Below are positions 23,524 to 34,400 of a stretch of 64,000 bases of DNA, in pieces. The first letter of the stretch is position 1. The number at the start of each line of letters is the position of its first letter. Origin of the DNA: Limonium bicolor (lineage: Eukaryota; Streptophyta; Magnoliopsida; Caryophyllales; Plumbaginaceae); NCBI GenBank assembly GCA_023374045.1, contig CM041778.1:94676839-94740838 (forward strand). Direction: 5' to 3'. The position numbers were made by a program, and so were the translations under genes. The notes beneath the pieces were generated by a model. It saw only the letters and a list, made by a program, of their open reading frames with translations. It was not told the origin of the DNA and did not search any database.

Positions 23524-24503
23524 TTAACCGAGAGTTGTAGAGTAAGACTCGATCTCCCTCATGGAATTCTCTCTTAGGATCATTTTATCGTGCCATCGCT
23601 TTGTCTTCTCCTTGTAGATCCGGTTGTTCTCATAGGCTTCTTCCCGGATCTCTTCTAACTCTGTCAGCTGAAACTTTCTCTTTTCTCCAGCACTCTTGAG
23701 GTCGTAATTGAGCGCTTTGACAGCCCAATACGATTTATGTGCAAGTTCAACCGGTAGGTGACAAGCTTTCCCGTAGACAAGACGGTAAGGGGACATACCA
23801 ATGGGAGTCTTGTAAGCTGTTCGGTACGCCCATAGTGCATCATCAAGCTTTAAAGACCAATCCTTTCTTGAAGAATTTACCGTTTTCTGCAAGATCCATT
23901 TCAGCTCTCTATTAGTGACCTCGGCTTGTCCATTAGTTTGGGGGTGGTAAGGTAGAGCGACCTTATGTCTCACTCCATACTTCTCCATCAAAGCTTCGAA
24001 TTGCTTGTTGCAGAAGTGAGAACCCCCATCACTAAGGATTGCTCTTGGCACTCCAAACCTTGTAAAGATATTCTTCCTTAGGAACTTGGTCACCACCTTA
24101 GCATCATTTGTGGGAGAGGCAACGGCCTCCACCCACTTGGTTACATAATCCACAGCTACAAGGATAAAGAGATTTGAGCAGGAGGAAGGGAAGGGTCCCA
24201 TGAAGTCTATTCCCCACAAGTCAAATGGTTCAACCTCTAGCATCACATTAAGAGGCATTTCATGTTTTCGGGAAATGTTACCCATCATTTGACAGCGGTC
24301 ACAGGAGCAACAAAAGCATGGCAATCTTTGTGTAAGGACTTCCAGAAGAAACCGGCTTGTAAAACTTTTGCTGCGGTCCTTGCCGGCCCATGATGCCCTC
24401 CCACTTCAAGAGAGTGGCAATGTGTGAGAATGTCTTTCACTTCATGCAGGGGCACACATCTCCTTATCACCCCATCAGCACAGTTTGAAGAGGTGAGGAT
24501 CAT
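23524..24503 (-). pseudogene. Athila integrase
   Basis: Inserts retroelement cDNA into host DNA. An HHCC zinc-binding region can be read across a frameshift near 24310. The first part is [11 protein letters not shown]...[12 protein letters not shown] (24285-24503) and the second [10 protein letters not shown] (from 24324). The catalytic core in 23524-24324 keeps the DDE residues: G-I-D-F-M-G-P-F, later [10 protein letters not shown], then [16 protein letters not shown]. At least one frameshift disables it. Confidence 0.88.
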
Positions 24504-24640
24504 CCCAGAAGTAGTACTTCGAGTCAGCGAAGAATTTCTTTCTGCTGGTAGGTCAAGTTATGGGGCACCACTCCCCTTGCTAAATAATTTGCAAGATCAG
24601 CATACCAAGGTCATCAGCTTCCTTGATCACAAAAACAGTC

Positions 24641-25158
24641 TCATGGAAAGAACTCGTTTATAGGCACACCTTCATCGGGCACTTCCATGCGAGAGAGGTG
24701 GTCGGCCACCACATTCTGCACACCCGGTTTATCTCGGATTTCGATCTCAAACTCTTGCAGCAACAAAATCCATCTCAACAACCTTGGCTTGGCGTCCTCC
24801 TTAGCAAACAAATATTTTAAGGCGGAGTGGTCCGTATGCACAATCACCTTACTGCCCAAGGTAAGAGCGGAACTTATAATGCAAAGACAACCGCTAGGAG
24901 CTCCTTCTCGGTTGTGGCATAGTTTTTCTGAGCGTCATTGAGTGTCTTGCTCGCATAGTAGATAGTTCTTAGAATCTTCTCCCTTTTTTGACATAGGGCT
25001 GCCCCCACTGCATAGTCGCTTGCATCACACATTATTTCAAATGGAAGGCTCCAATCTGGTGACACAACTATGGGGGTGAGATGAGGCACTCCTTGAGAGT
25101 GTTGAAAGATTTCACAGTCTTCATTGAAATCAAATTTGCCTCTTTGGCTAAAGGTCAC
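24641..25158 (-). pseudogene. Athila RNase H
   Basis: The RNase H domain is recognised from CDASDYAVGAALCQK...[28 protein letters not shown] (24874-25158) and [20 protein letters not shown]...[23 protein letters not shown] (24641-24859). The two pieces lie in different frames. Confidence 0.88.
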
Positions 25159-26050
25159 ACAGAGGTTTGATATTTTGAAAAATCCTTGATGAACCTTCTG
25201 TAGAACCCGGCATGGCCAAGAAAGCTTCTAATGTCTCTAACTGAGGTGGGTGGTGGTAGCTTCTCGATGACTTCGACCTTGGCCCGGTCAACTTCAATTC
25301 CATTGGAGGAGATTTGGTGCCCGAGGACGATCCCTTTCTCACCATGAAATGGCATTTCTCCCAATTGAGTACTAGATTGGTTTCCTCACATCGGGAGAGA
25401 ATGGCGTCCAAATTCTCTAGGCAAGTCGAAGTTGAGCCCAAAGACGAGAAATCGTCCATGAAAACTTCCATGCTTTTTTCGATAAAGTTGGAGAAGATGG
25501 CCATCATACACCTTTGGAACGTTGCTGGAGCATTGCATAATCCGAAGGGCATTCTTCTATAAGCAAATGTTCCATAAGGGCATGTGAAGGTGGTCTTCTC
25601 TTGATCTTCAGGGGCTATGGGGATTTGGAAGTACCCCGAGTAGCCATCAAGAAAGCAATAAAAGTCTTGCCCGGCTAACCTTTCTAGCATTTGGTCGATG
25701 AAGGGCAAGGGGAAGTGATCTTTTCTTGTAGCCGTGTTCAACTTCCGGTAGTCGATGCACACTCTCCAACCGGTTGTTGTTCTTTGGGGAATCAGCTCCC
25801 CCTTTTCATTCGAGACCACCGTGATTCCTCCTTTCTTTGGTACCACCTGGGTCGGGCTCACCCATGGACTATCGGATATGGGGTAGATGATCCCTGAGTC
25901 AAGTAACTTTAGAACCTCCTTTTTAACCACTTCCTTCATAATCGGGTTGAGCCGCCTTTGAGGTTGAACAAGTGGCCTGTAGTTATCCTCCATGAAGATT
26001 CGATGAGTGCAAAATGGGGATTGATACCCTTTATATCGGAGATTGACCAA
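25148..26050 (-). pseudogene. Athila reverse transcriptase
   Basis: Copies element RNA into DNA. The conserved blocks appear in order: RRLNP...VKKEVLKLLDSGIIYPISDS, WVSPTQVVPKKGG, WRVCIDYRKLNTATRKDHFP, LDGYSGYFQI, FTCPYGTFAYRRMPFGLCNA and the catalytic FMDD (VFMDDFS). The thumb/connection part (RSFLGHAGFYRRFIKDFSK) continues in another frame at 25155-25364, so there is a frameshift at about 25300. Confidence 0.9.
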
Positions 26051-26312
26051 CCAATTGCCCCTTGTGGTTTCGAAGCACCTTCACAAACTGTCCTCTTGTC
26101 ACCTGTGAGGGAGGAGGAGATAATGACAGGTAGATCACAAGGTTCAGTCAGATAAACATATTTTAAATGAGAAGGTAGAAGTTTCATCTCCACGGTGGGA
26201 GGCTTCTCTACTGAAGGAGGTATTCTTTGCTCGCTTCTCTCCAGTGGTTCCGGTGGTGGGTAATGCGTTCTGAAGTATCTTGGGGCTCTATCCAAAGCAG
26301 CTATCATTTCAT

Positions 26313-27240
26313 TCACCTCCGGATCCATTCCTGTTCATCATCAGACTCAAGCAAAGCAAAACTCAAAGCATCATAATTAGAGTGAGGGGGTGGATTATTT
26401 TGCAAAATGGAGTCAACAACATCTATTGCAAAAATAGCTTCCGCATGCGCAGGTCTTTTCACTATCTTAGACATGTCAAACTCAATCTTTTCATCATGAA
26501 GACGCAAAATAATCTTCCCTTTTTCCACATCTATCAAGGTCCTGGCGTTCTTAAAAATGGACGGCCCAAAATCAAAGGGACCTTGACATCTTCTTCCATA
26601 TCAATCACTATGAAATCAGCGGGGAAAACAAAGGTTCCCACAGTCACTACCAAATCCTCAACTTTTCCTTTCGGAACACTAGAGACCTGTCAGCAAGTTG
26701 TAATTGCACAGTAGTAGGGTGCACTCACCAATCCCAAGTTTATTAAAATTGAAAGTGGCATGAGATTTATACTAGCTCCTAAATCACATAGACCACTACC
26801 GCAATTAAAATCACCAATAGAACAAGGGATGATAGGCAAACCAGGGTCTCCAAGCTTTGGAGGAGGGTGCCTTAGTAGGACCGCTGAAATTTCATCAGTG
26901 AGATGCACCGTTTCAGATTCTAGCAAAGATCTCTTGTTGTGAGAATGTCTTTCATGAACTTTGCATAGATGGGCATCTGTTTCAAAGCATCAGCAAAAGA
27001 AATGTTAATTGTCAATTTCTTAAAAATACTTAAAAACTTCCCAAATTGCTCATCTAATTCTTTTCTTTGAGCCTATTCGGGAAAGGAAGTGGAGGGAGAT
27101 GTTTAGCAAGAGTGGGAGAGATAGGTAATTCAGGAGACTTCTTCTCCTTGGAAATATTTTCTGTGGAGATTGAACTTCCTCAGGTATCTCTCGGTCTTCC
27201 TTTGATTTTCTTGATTTTGCTTCTCTGGTCATCAACTTCA
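26313..27240 (-). pseudogene. Athila protease region
   Basis: The aspartic protease is recognised from LPIIPCSIGDFNCGSGLCDLGASINLMPLSI (26690-26926), where DLGAS is the active-site motif used by this lineage. A flanking segment at 27050-27240 joins it to gag. The reading is broken by frameshifts. Confidence 0.78.
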
Positions 27241-27392
27241 TTGGGGAGAGGGTTCATCTAGGGCCTACCGCTTCTCAAAGTAACCGCCTTAGCTTGTCCT
27301 TGGTTAGGATTGTTGACTTGGGGGCGCCAGGCTGTCTCTGAGCAAGTTGTTCTGAGATTTGATCAATTTGAGTTTTAAGGCTCTGTTAAATG

Positions 27393-28688
27393 TCATCTGG
27401 TTGGCATTGCAGGCCTCCTGCTCGGTGAACTTAGTTTGGCGGTAGTCATGAAGTTCATCGTCATATTTTGCATGTTTTGCATCATGGCTTCCATTCTAGC
27501 CAAGTTACCATCAGAAGAGGAGGAGGATGTGGTTGTTGTTGTGTGTTGGTTGTTGTGTTGTTGTTGTTGTTGTGGTCTGAATCCTGGCGGGCCACCTTGA
27601 GGTCTATACCCCATTTGAGAATTTTGCTTGGGTGGCCCTTGAGGTTTATAACCCATCGAGTTGTTGGAAATATTACTCGGTCCTCCTTGGGTGGATCGTT
27701 GTTCCTCCATGAGAAATTAGGATGATTTCTCCATGGGGCATTGTTGTTGTTATAGTTGTAGTTGGGGCGGTTGCTAACAAAGTTGACATCTTCTTGTCCC
27801 TCGATGTGACTTTTCCTTCACAAAAATGGGTCTCATGGGGACCCGCACATATAGCACACCCCTCTGTGGCTGAAGTAGAAGATGATGAAGCTACAGATTT
27901 TGCATTCTCTTTTGGGCTGTAGCAAGCTTCTCCACCATCTTTGTGAGTGAGGATATTTGGGCGGAAAGATGTCGGATGGTTCAACATGAAGTAGACCGGC
28001 CGCTCTTGGAGTTCTTCCCTTACTTCTGGCCCATTGCCTCGTGTTGCTAGTCATTGTCTCAAGAAGTGCCATTCCTTCTTCAGGGGACTTGGTCATGAAC
28101 TACCTCCCGAGATGAATTCACAAGCAAACGGTTCGCATCGTCAAGCCCATTAAAGAAAGATAGGCATAACGATTGATCATCCAACCCATGTGGGAGCAAT
28201 TCATAACATCTCCTTGAACCGGTCCCATGCATCGTACAAGGTTTCTCCGGGCTCTTGGTGAATGTAATCTCTCCAATCAGTTGCCTCGTCCTACTAGTCG
28301 GGTAGTACTTGGCAAGGAACTTTTGGCCATTTGTACCCATGTTTGGATTGATTGGACGGTAACTTCTAAACCATCTTGATGCGGAGTCGGATAAGGAATG
28401 GGGGAAAAGCTGCAACCGGATTCTTCCTTTACGTTACCGTCTTTCCCGAAGGAATTGCAAAATCAAGGAAGAGACTCAGGTGGTTCGGAGCATCATCAGG
28501 ATTTGCTCCACTGAATTTCCTAAGTCCCGACTGCAGTGGTAGTGAGTCTTGAAACCCATTGCGTCCTTGAGGTGTCAACACGGAGGACTATAGCCGAAGG
28601 CCTCCCTTCGGTATCCGGCTGGTGGTAATCAGAGAGGGCTCGGTGTTGCTGCTGCCCATTATTCAATTTCTGGGTTATCATCCGCCAT
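27393..28688 (-). pseudogene. Athila Gag
   Basis: Capsid/nucleocapsid protein. The probable start is ATG at 28688 (M-A-D-D-N-P-E-I-E), which hits a stop after nine codons, probably from a small deletion. The capsid core is readable at 28080-28415 (LSDSASRWFRSY...KFLAKYYPTSRTRQLIGEIT...GLDDQSLCLSFFNGLDDANR). A zinc-knuckle-like CAICAGPHETHFC lies at about 27820-27858. A Q/H/T-rich low-complexity tract follows at 27500-27600. Several small indels scramble the frame. Confidence 0.85.
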
Positions 28689-28960
28689 GTTTAAACCTCT
28701 TATGCGTCTAAGAGTGCGCTCAAGTTCGGATCTCGGACTAGCAAGCGGGGAGCTACTAGACCGAGTGTTTGGCATACACAGAGGAAGCACAAGGTACCTA
28801 AGCAATCACAAGAAAAACCAGCACTACAACTTAGTAATAGAAAATATAAACAAGGATAGGATATACAACAAAAACGAAAACACAATCAAAGAAAACAGAA
28901 CACTAAACTTCAAACAAAAAACTAAAAATACCGGAACTAGGGAAATTGATGGAATCAATT

Positions 28961-28978
28961 TCCCCGGCAACGGCGCCA
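28961..28978 (-). other. Athila primer-binding site (tRNA-Asp type)
   Basis: On the element strand TGGCGCCGTTGCCGGGGA follows the 5' LTR after six bases. It complements the 3' end of plant tRNA-Asp with one mismatch in the core. Confidence 0.85.
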
Positions 28979-28984
28979 AAAACT

Positions 28985-30265
28985 TGTTGGCAAAAACTAT
29001 ATAACAAAGTATAAATAATGCAAGGAGTAGGCAAGTGCACCTAATCGGTGTAGTACAACAAGTGTCGTATCCACAAGGAAATTGGTCCTAACTTCCTAGT
29101 CTCGGTACTTAGTAATTGTAAGTAACAGTAAATGGGGTTTAGCCGGGCAAGCTTGATTGTGTTGGTTGAGTAATTCAAGAACAACAAATAAACTAAAGGT
29201 GATAAGTTAATGGATTGGATGGAAAGTACTTTGGGAATTTGGCAATCCCCCAAACTACCTAGATATGCTAGCAACTCTTCTTATGCCATAGTTGTCTTTT
29301 AGAACAAAAATAATAACTCTCTAAACCAAAGATGAGTTAATTCTTACTTAGTTAATTTTAGCCTTCAAAATCAATTAGGACTAAACTCACTAAGTAGCAC
29401 TAAGCAAGTTCTAGAACAAAGCTCCAAATTATGCTCACTAATCCTAGAAGCATAAATCAAGAGTTCTCTCTCAATTTGGTCACAAACCCTAACTCAAAAC
29501 CAAATTGTAGTTGGGGTTCACCACAAATGCACTCAAGAGATCAATTTGAGAACATTGAAAGATAATTGAGAGAGAAACAACTATATTAAGGCATAATAAA
29601 GATTCACAAGCAAAATCTAGGGTTTGGGTTCAAAGACCCATCCCAAAGCACAATGGAGTACTACTCAAGCATAGAGGAAAGAAAAACTAGAAAAGAGTAA
29701 GAAGAAGCCATTGTTGAAGCTTGGAAGCTTTGGAGAAGGTGAGTTCTTCCTTCTTCTCTTCTCTTCTTCTTTCTTCTTTCTCTCTCTTCACGTTCTTTCT
29801 CTGCTGTGTGTGTGGAAGTGTAAAATGCAAAGAATGCCTCAAACCCCTTCTTTTTCCCGTTTTAAAACGATCGTTCTGGGCAAATTTCCGTCGGGACCGC
29901 CCCACAGGGGCGGTCCACAGGGGCGGTCCACACCAGAGGCAATTCCCGTGTTCCGAAATCGGCTGGACCGCCCCTCAGGGGCGGTCCACAGGGGCGGTCC
30001 ACACCAGAGAGGCTTTTTCTGCACCGAAATTGCTCGTTTGCCCCTCGTCTTTGACACACTCCTCGGGGCATTAAAGCTCAGCTACAAAGTCTTGAGAGTC
30101 TCCTAAAAACCATTGCTCAAGTGAGCTTTTACCTAAATTTAAATCAAAACTGCATGAGTTCAATTATATTAACGAAATGCTCTATCAAGTGGTGAAATGA
30201 GTCAATAGTTACACGAGATAAAGGTAAATAAAGACCTTATAAATACATCATTTCACCACTTATCA
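28985..30265 (-). repeat. Athila 5' LTR
   Basis: 1281 bp, partner of 18401-19688. It contains two GGACCGCCCC...GGGGCGGTCC units starting at 29894 and 29965 (71-bp period), each followed by an extra GGGGCGGTCC half-site and CACCAGAG. Measured from the LTR start (30265) they lie at about +262 to +371. Confidence 0.92.
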
Positions 30266-31057
30266 GGTGTGCACACTTAAGGACTTAGGGTGAGGTGGTT
30301 GTTTGACGGTCCCATAGGTGACTATCCTGAAATTGTTGTTTGGGGTTCCACAGGTGACCCCGTGTTTGGAATTATGGTTATCTCCTGTTGAAAGCTCCCT
30401 ACTGCGGTTTCAGTGTTGATATGTTTTCTGGAAATTCATCAATTGTTCAATAAAACCTTCTCATCTGATTATTAACGGCAAATGAGTTCTAAAATGTATT
30501 TTACATGTTGAGGTGGAATTTACTCAGTTTTTCTGATTTATGCGATCCTTTCTGTGTTTTGTCTATGTTTTATGATCGCATGTATGGATGACTAAGTTTG
30601 GGGACCGGGAATCGTGACCACATAGTCTAGGAGAATATGAACTATAGAATAATGTCTGAATTACAGCGGTTAAGGAATTGTTATGTTGTTTTTTGAGATT
30701 TTAGGTTTTGGTCATTACTTCAGTTTCCGTTTATGTTGAATTTTGGGTTAACCTTTGTTATTGTGGTTTTAATAAGTTTATTAGCCTGAGCACCCATGGG
30801 AATTGGGTGTGGCGGTGATACCCTGGAGGATTTATTTTCCGCTGCAATTGTGGTTATGTATTTGATTTAATACTCAACATTTACTTTGGATGGTTTAGAA
30901 AATCTTGATGAGCAGTCTAAGTATTGTTTGGATGAGTTCTTATGGAGTTACGGCTTTACATGTTGCTAACAGGATTTTCCATCTACTGTTATTAACTCTT
31001 CCCGTGTTCATGGTGGTTTTTGGTTTCTGTTTACGCTTTAAAAACTGTGCCTAAGGA

Positions 31058-31454
31058 CCTGTCCGAACGTCCGTCCGGACATCAATGTTCGGACAGGCCC
31101 CGAAAGATTTCAAAGGTTTTCATCGTTTGGCTGTGTCGGAACATCTGTCCGAGCATCAAGTTCGGACAACATGCGAGGACGGGTCCAGCTTGCAAGTCTC
31201 AACCTATGTTCGAACTTGTAAGTTCGGACCAATGTTCAGACCACGTAAGGGATTTTTCCGGAGTTTTGAACCTCGACTTGTGTCCGAACTTCGAAGTCCG
31301 GACACAAGTTCGGACCTTGTCGCTTTCCAGTTTTTTAACTCTTGACTTGTGTCCGAACATCAATGTCCGGACGCAAGTTCGGACGGATGGTTTTCTGCAG
31401 TCTGTTTTCTTCGGCTTGTGTCCGAACTTACCATGTCCGGACACAAGTTCGGAC
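31058..31454 (+). repeat. Six TGTCCGAAC...GTTCGGACA palindromes, 69-76-bp period
   Basis: Units start at about 31058, 31134, 31207, 31281, 31350 and 31419. The last three are exactly 69 bp apart and 36 nt long. Arms are TGTCCGAAC and GTTCGGACA/C, with a GTCCGGAC palindrome near the centre in most. The array lies about 115 bp before the 3' end of the Tekay-like LTR. Confidence 0.9.
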
Positions 31455-31568
31455 CAACTCTGTTTTACACTTTTTGGTACTCGTTTGAAGTCCGTTTTTA
31501 ATGCCGTTTGCGCCGTTAGATTTGTATTTTCATAAGCTATATTTTGAGGCAAAATCCAGGGTGTTACA

Positions 31569-32610
31569 TCGACGCCCACAATCACCTCTAGGGTGACCAA
31601 TGGGAGTCTTCCACGTGTCACTTGAGTGTACAGATGAGCAGGAGCTCAAAAAATGGCAAGCAACAATTTCCAAGTAGTTGATGAAGTCTACAAATCAGCC
31701 AGAATAGCTAAAGTCTCTATATGAGCAAATTGGAACTCATTTGTAAAGCAAGGTTGTTGAAACACTCATTTTGATAGATAGAGACTAGATAGGTTAAAGA
31801 TTGTAAGAGTTGAGCTAAAGTGTTAGCTTCAGTTTGAGTGAGTAAGTCTTGTAAGAGTGAGCAGTAGTGTGAGCGAGTGAAGGGTGAACTCATAAGTTAA
31901 GATCACGGAGAAACTGGGATAGTCTGGGAGCAATCGGTGAACTGCTGGGAGACACTAGCATAGTCTGGGAGCAGTCAGGGGACTGCTGGGAGACTTTCGG
32001 CTGAAGGTGTTCAACATAGGTTGGTCGTGGGTCAACCAAGGTAGAAGGGCTTAAGGGTAAGTCCTAAACTGTCATGAGTCCATGTGTTGGGTGGAGGGAG
32101 ATTAAGTGAATTGCGAGGGTTAATTCTCAATCGAATGTGTTTCCTGTTTAATGTACTTACACTCTTCTACCATCATCCTTAAGTTACTCTATCGTGATAT
32201 GTTAGCCCTCGCCTGAGAGACATGTCCGTGACATATCGGAGACGTGTTGTAACGCATAGCCAGTTACAAATTAGTTGGTACATCTCTTAAGTTCCTAACC
32301 AACTCAAGTGAGGCAACGACAACCTCCCATAGCATATCCTCTTTTTAGAATTTTCATTCATGTTTATAATGATTTGTGAATAATTTATCATGTTAGTTTC
32401 ATTTTGTAATTTTAAGATTAATTCGCTTCTTTTACTTTATATTATGTTCTTCATTACATTGTTTTGTTTATGTGAACTTTAGAACCTCTCCAAGGGGCAT
32501 GAACATAGATGAAACATTGTTGTGACATTTATTATGATCCCTATCTTGGGTCATTTTAGAAAAGCCCTAGGACATAGGTATCTCTTCACAACTAGAAGTC
32601 TCTAATTTGT
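31569..32610 (+). mobile_element. Right part of the interrupted copia-like LTR
   Basis: It continues the sequence interrupted at 16768, sharing the (C/T)CGAC junction. GAGTGAGTAAGTCTTG, CTGGGAG and AACTGCTGGGAGAC words repeat around 31850-32000. No coding content. The right boundary is not defined. Confidence 0.4.
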
Positions 32611-32689
32611 GTGGTGGAGGTGGTACCTTCCTTTCCATATCGTCTTCCCATAATTCAAAATCTTTACTCAACCACATTTATCCTTTTAA

Positions 32690-34010
32690 ATTCAATAATC
32701 TATATTTTATTCAAGTTTAAAGTTCAGGAACAACATCAAATACCATTTCAATATCATCCAAATACAAAAGCAACCAAAGTGCTCCTAAAGTCTTTCAAAA
32801 TTCTTCAATTATCTTCTACTTCACCAAACCACTAAAGCATACCTGAAGCAACTACAGTACATCCTCATATTTCTTAAACCTCTGAAGCTGGTGAACATTT
32901 CTACATACTTCTCACTCACAAACTTACGCGAATGCTCAACGCTCAATTTACTTCAAAACCTATAAAGTTGTAATTATCTCGCTCCTCAACACTCCTAACA
33001 TCTCAAGATCCTGAATGTTTCAAATTCTTAATTGTCTCATGGACTCGAATATCTCATAGACTTTAACATTTCACAGATTCATATATCTCATAAGATAGAC
33101 TCTAATGTCTCGCAGACTCCAACATTTCAAAACTCAAACATCTTAAAAGAATCCAAAAATCGAAGAAAACTTCTAATTCCTAAAAACCCTCAAACACCTT
33201 CAAGTTCAACAAATTCCCATCCTTCACAAATCTTGAACTTCCCTTATTTATTTCTAGCTTAACAAACCTTGAAATCCCAAATTCCTTGAAACTTCAAACT
33301 CTTCCAAATATCAAGCGTCTTGAACTTCAATCATCTAAAAACTCCAAATGTCTAACAAACCTAAGCGTCTCATAAACTCCGTCATCTCAAGATTTTAAAT
33401 GTCTCACAGACTCCATCATCTCAAGATTTTTGATGCCTGAAAGACTCGAGTGTCTCATAAACTCTAGCATTTCAAACCTCAAACATCTCAGAAGAATTCA
33501 AATATCTCATAAAACTATCTAATACATTCAAACACTCTCAAGGTCCACAAGATCTAGAAATTCACGATTCTCAACTATTCTAGTTCACGAGTTTTCTTAA
33601 ATAATTCAAACTCCACAAATCCCTAAATCCTCAAAAATTTGAACCCCCTAAAACCTTAAATTTCTTGAAACTTCAAACTCTTCTAAATCTCAAGAATCTC
33701 AAACTTTTGTTGTCTCAGCAGAATCCAAACATCTCAACAGACTCCAACATCTCAACACGGCTCGAATGTATTAGCAGACTTAGGCATCTCAACCATCTTG
33801 GACACCTTAACAAAGCGAACAATTCGATGAAATTCAAATGTATCAGTGGCCTCATATGTAAGCATCCCCGAAAGAAGTTCCACCTCAAAAGACTCTTAAT
33901 TCCCCAATATTTACAAAGCACGTGGATGATTTAACTTCTTAAGACACGAACCCTCAAAAATCCTGCACTCCTCAAAATCTCAATTTTGCCAAAACCTTGA
34001 AACACCCAAC
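32690..34010 (+). repeat. Degenerate CATCTCA/ACTC/CTCAAA cryptic repeat
   Basis: About 1.3 kb built from drifting 10-25-bp words such as CATCTCAAGA, AGACTCCAACATCTCA and CTTGAAACTTCAAACTCT. It has strong C+A bias on this strand. No ORF has a family signature. Tandem repeats of this kind occur beside the 3' LTR of Tat/Ogre elements. The following words AACTACGTAAGGTCTGAT and GAGTACGTAGGAAACC (34025-34075) resemble a block I associate with that lineage. Confidence 0.55.
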
Positions 34011-34400
34011 CATCCCAAAGGTCATGAACTACGTAAGGTCTGATCTCAACAAAGAGTTGAGTACGTAGGAAACCCGCCCAGGGTGCGACCCCTTTTCAAT
34101 CAAAAACTTCTTTCTAACTTTAAGTTAGTACCCATACCTTTCAAAACACTCAAATCTCCTTTGGCTCCTCAAAACCCTCAAACCCTCGGATTTCCAATCT
34201 TGCTCATTAACTCAACCTTAGACTTTTTCTAATCTTTCATCTCGTGCTCATTCCATTCCTTTTATTCATCAATCGTCCTTTAGATGCTAGCTTGGTAGAA
34301 AAGCTCGCCTAACCTTTCATTCCATATTCAATCAACTCTCTCAAATCTATTAACCCTTTTTGCGCTAGCTTGGTAGAAAATCTCACCTCATCAGCTCTCC

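Larger units (their letters stand above)
18401..30265 (-). mobile_element. Athila-type LTR retrotransposon, structurally complete, coding region broken
   Basis: An 11,865-bp element on the minus strand. It has LTRs of about 1.28 kb (28985-30265 is the 5' LTR, 18401-19688 the 3' LTR) and a GGTGT target duplication (18396-18400 and 30266-30270). The order is LTR, tRNA-Asp-type primer site, gag, protease, reverse transcriptase, RNase H, integrase, a GC-rich palindrome array, a third transposon-protein ORF, polypurine tract, LTR. Extra coding sequence between integrase and the 3' LTR, together with the tRNA-Asp primer site, is characteristic of Athila. Frameshifts in gag, pol and the third ORF mean it is not autonomous as given. 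Confidence 0.92.
16769..31568 (+). mobile_element. Tekay/Del-like solo LTR, split by two nested insertions
   Basis: It starts TGAAATACCCGGG and ends CAGGGTGTTACA. The flanks are CCGAC (16764-16768) and TCGAC (31569-31573), a 4/5 target duplication. After removing the CACTA MITE (345 bp) and the Athila element (11865 bp plus 5), about 2.6 kb of LTR remain, with no coding sequence. A TGTCCGAAC palindrome array sits near its 3' end (31058-31454). An inverted, truncated relative lies immediately to the left. Confidence 0.7.

Noticed and set aside
31020..31621. Open frames of 140-171 codons over the palindrome array on both strands
   Set aside because: They arise from the periodic palindrome units (period divisible by three); no protein family or start context supports them.
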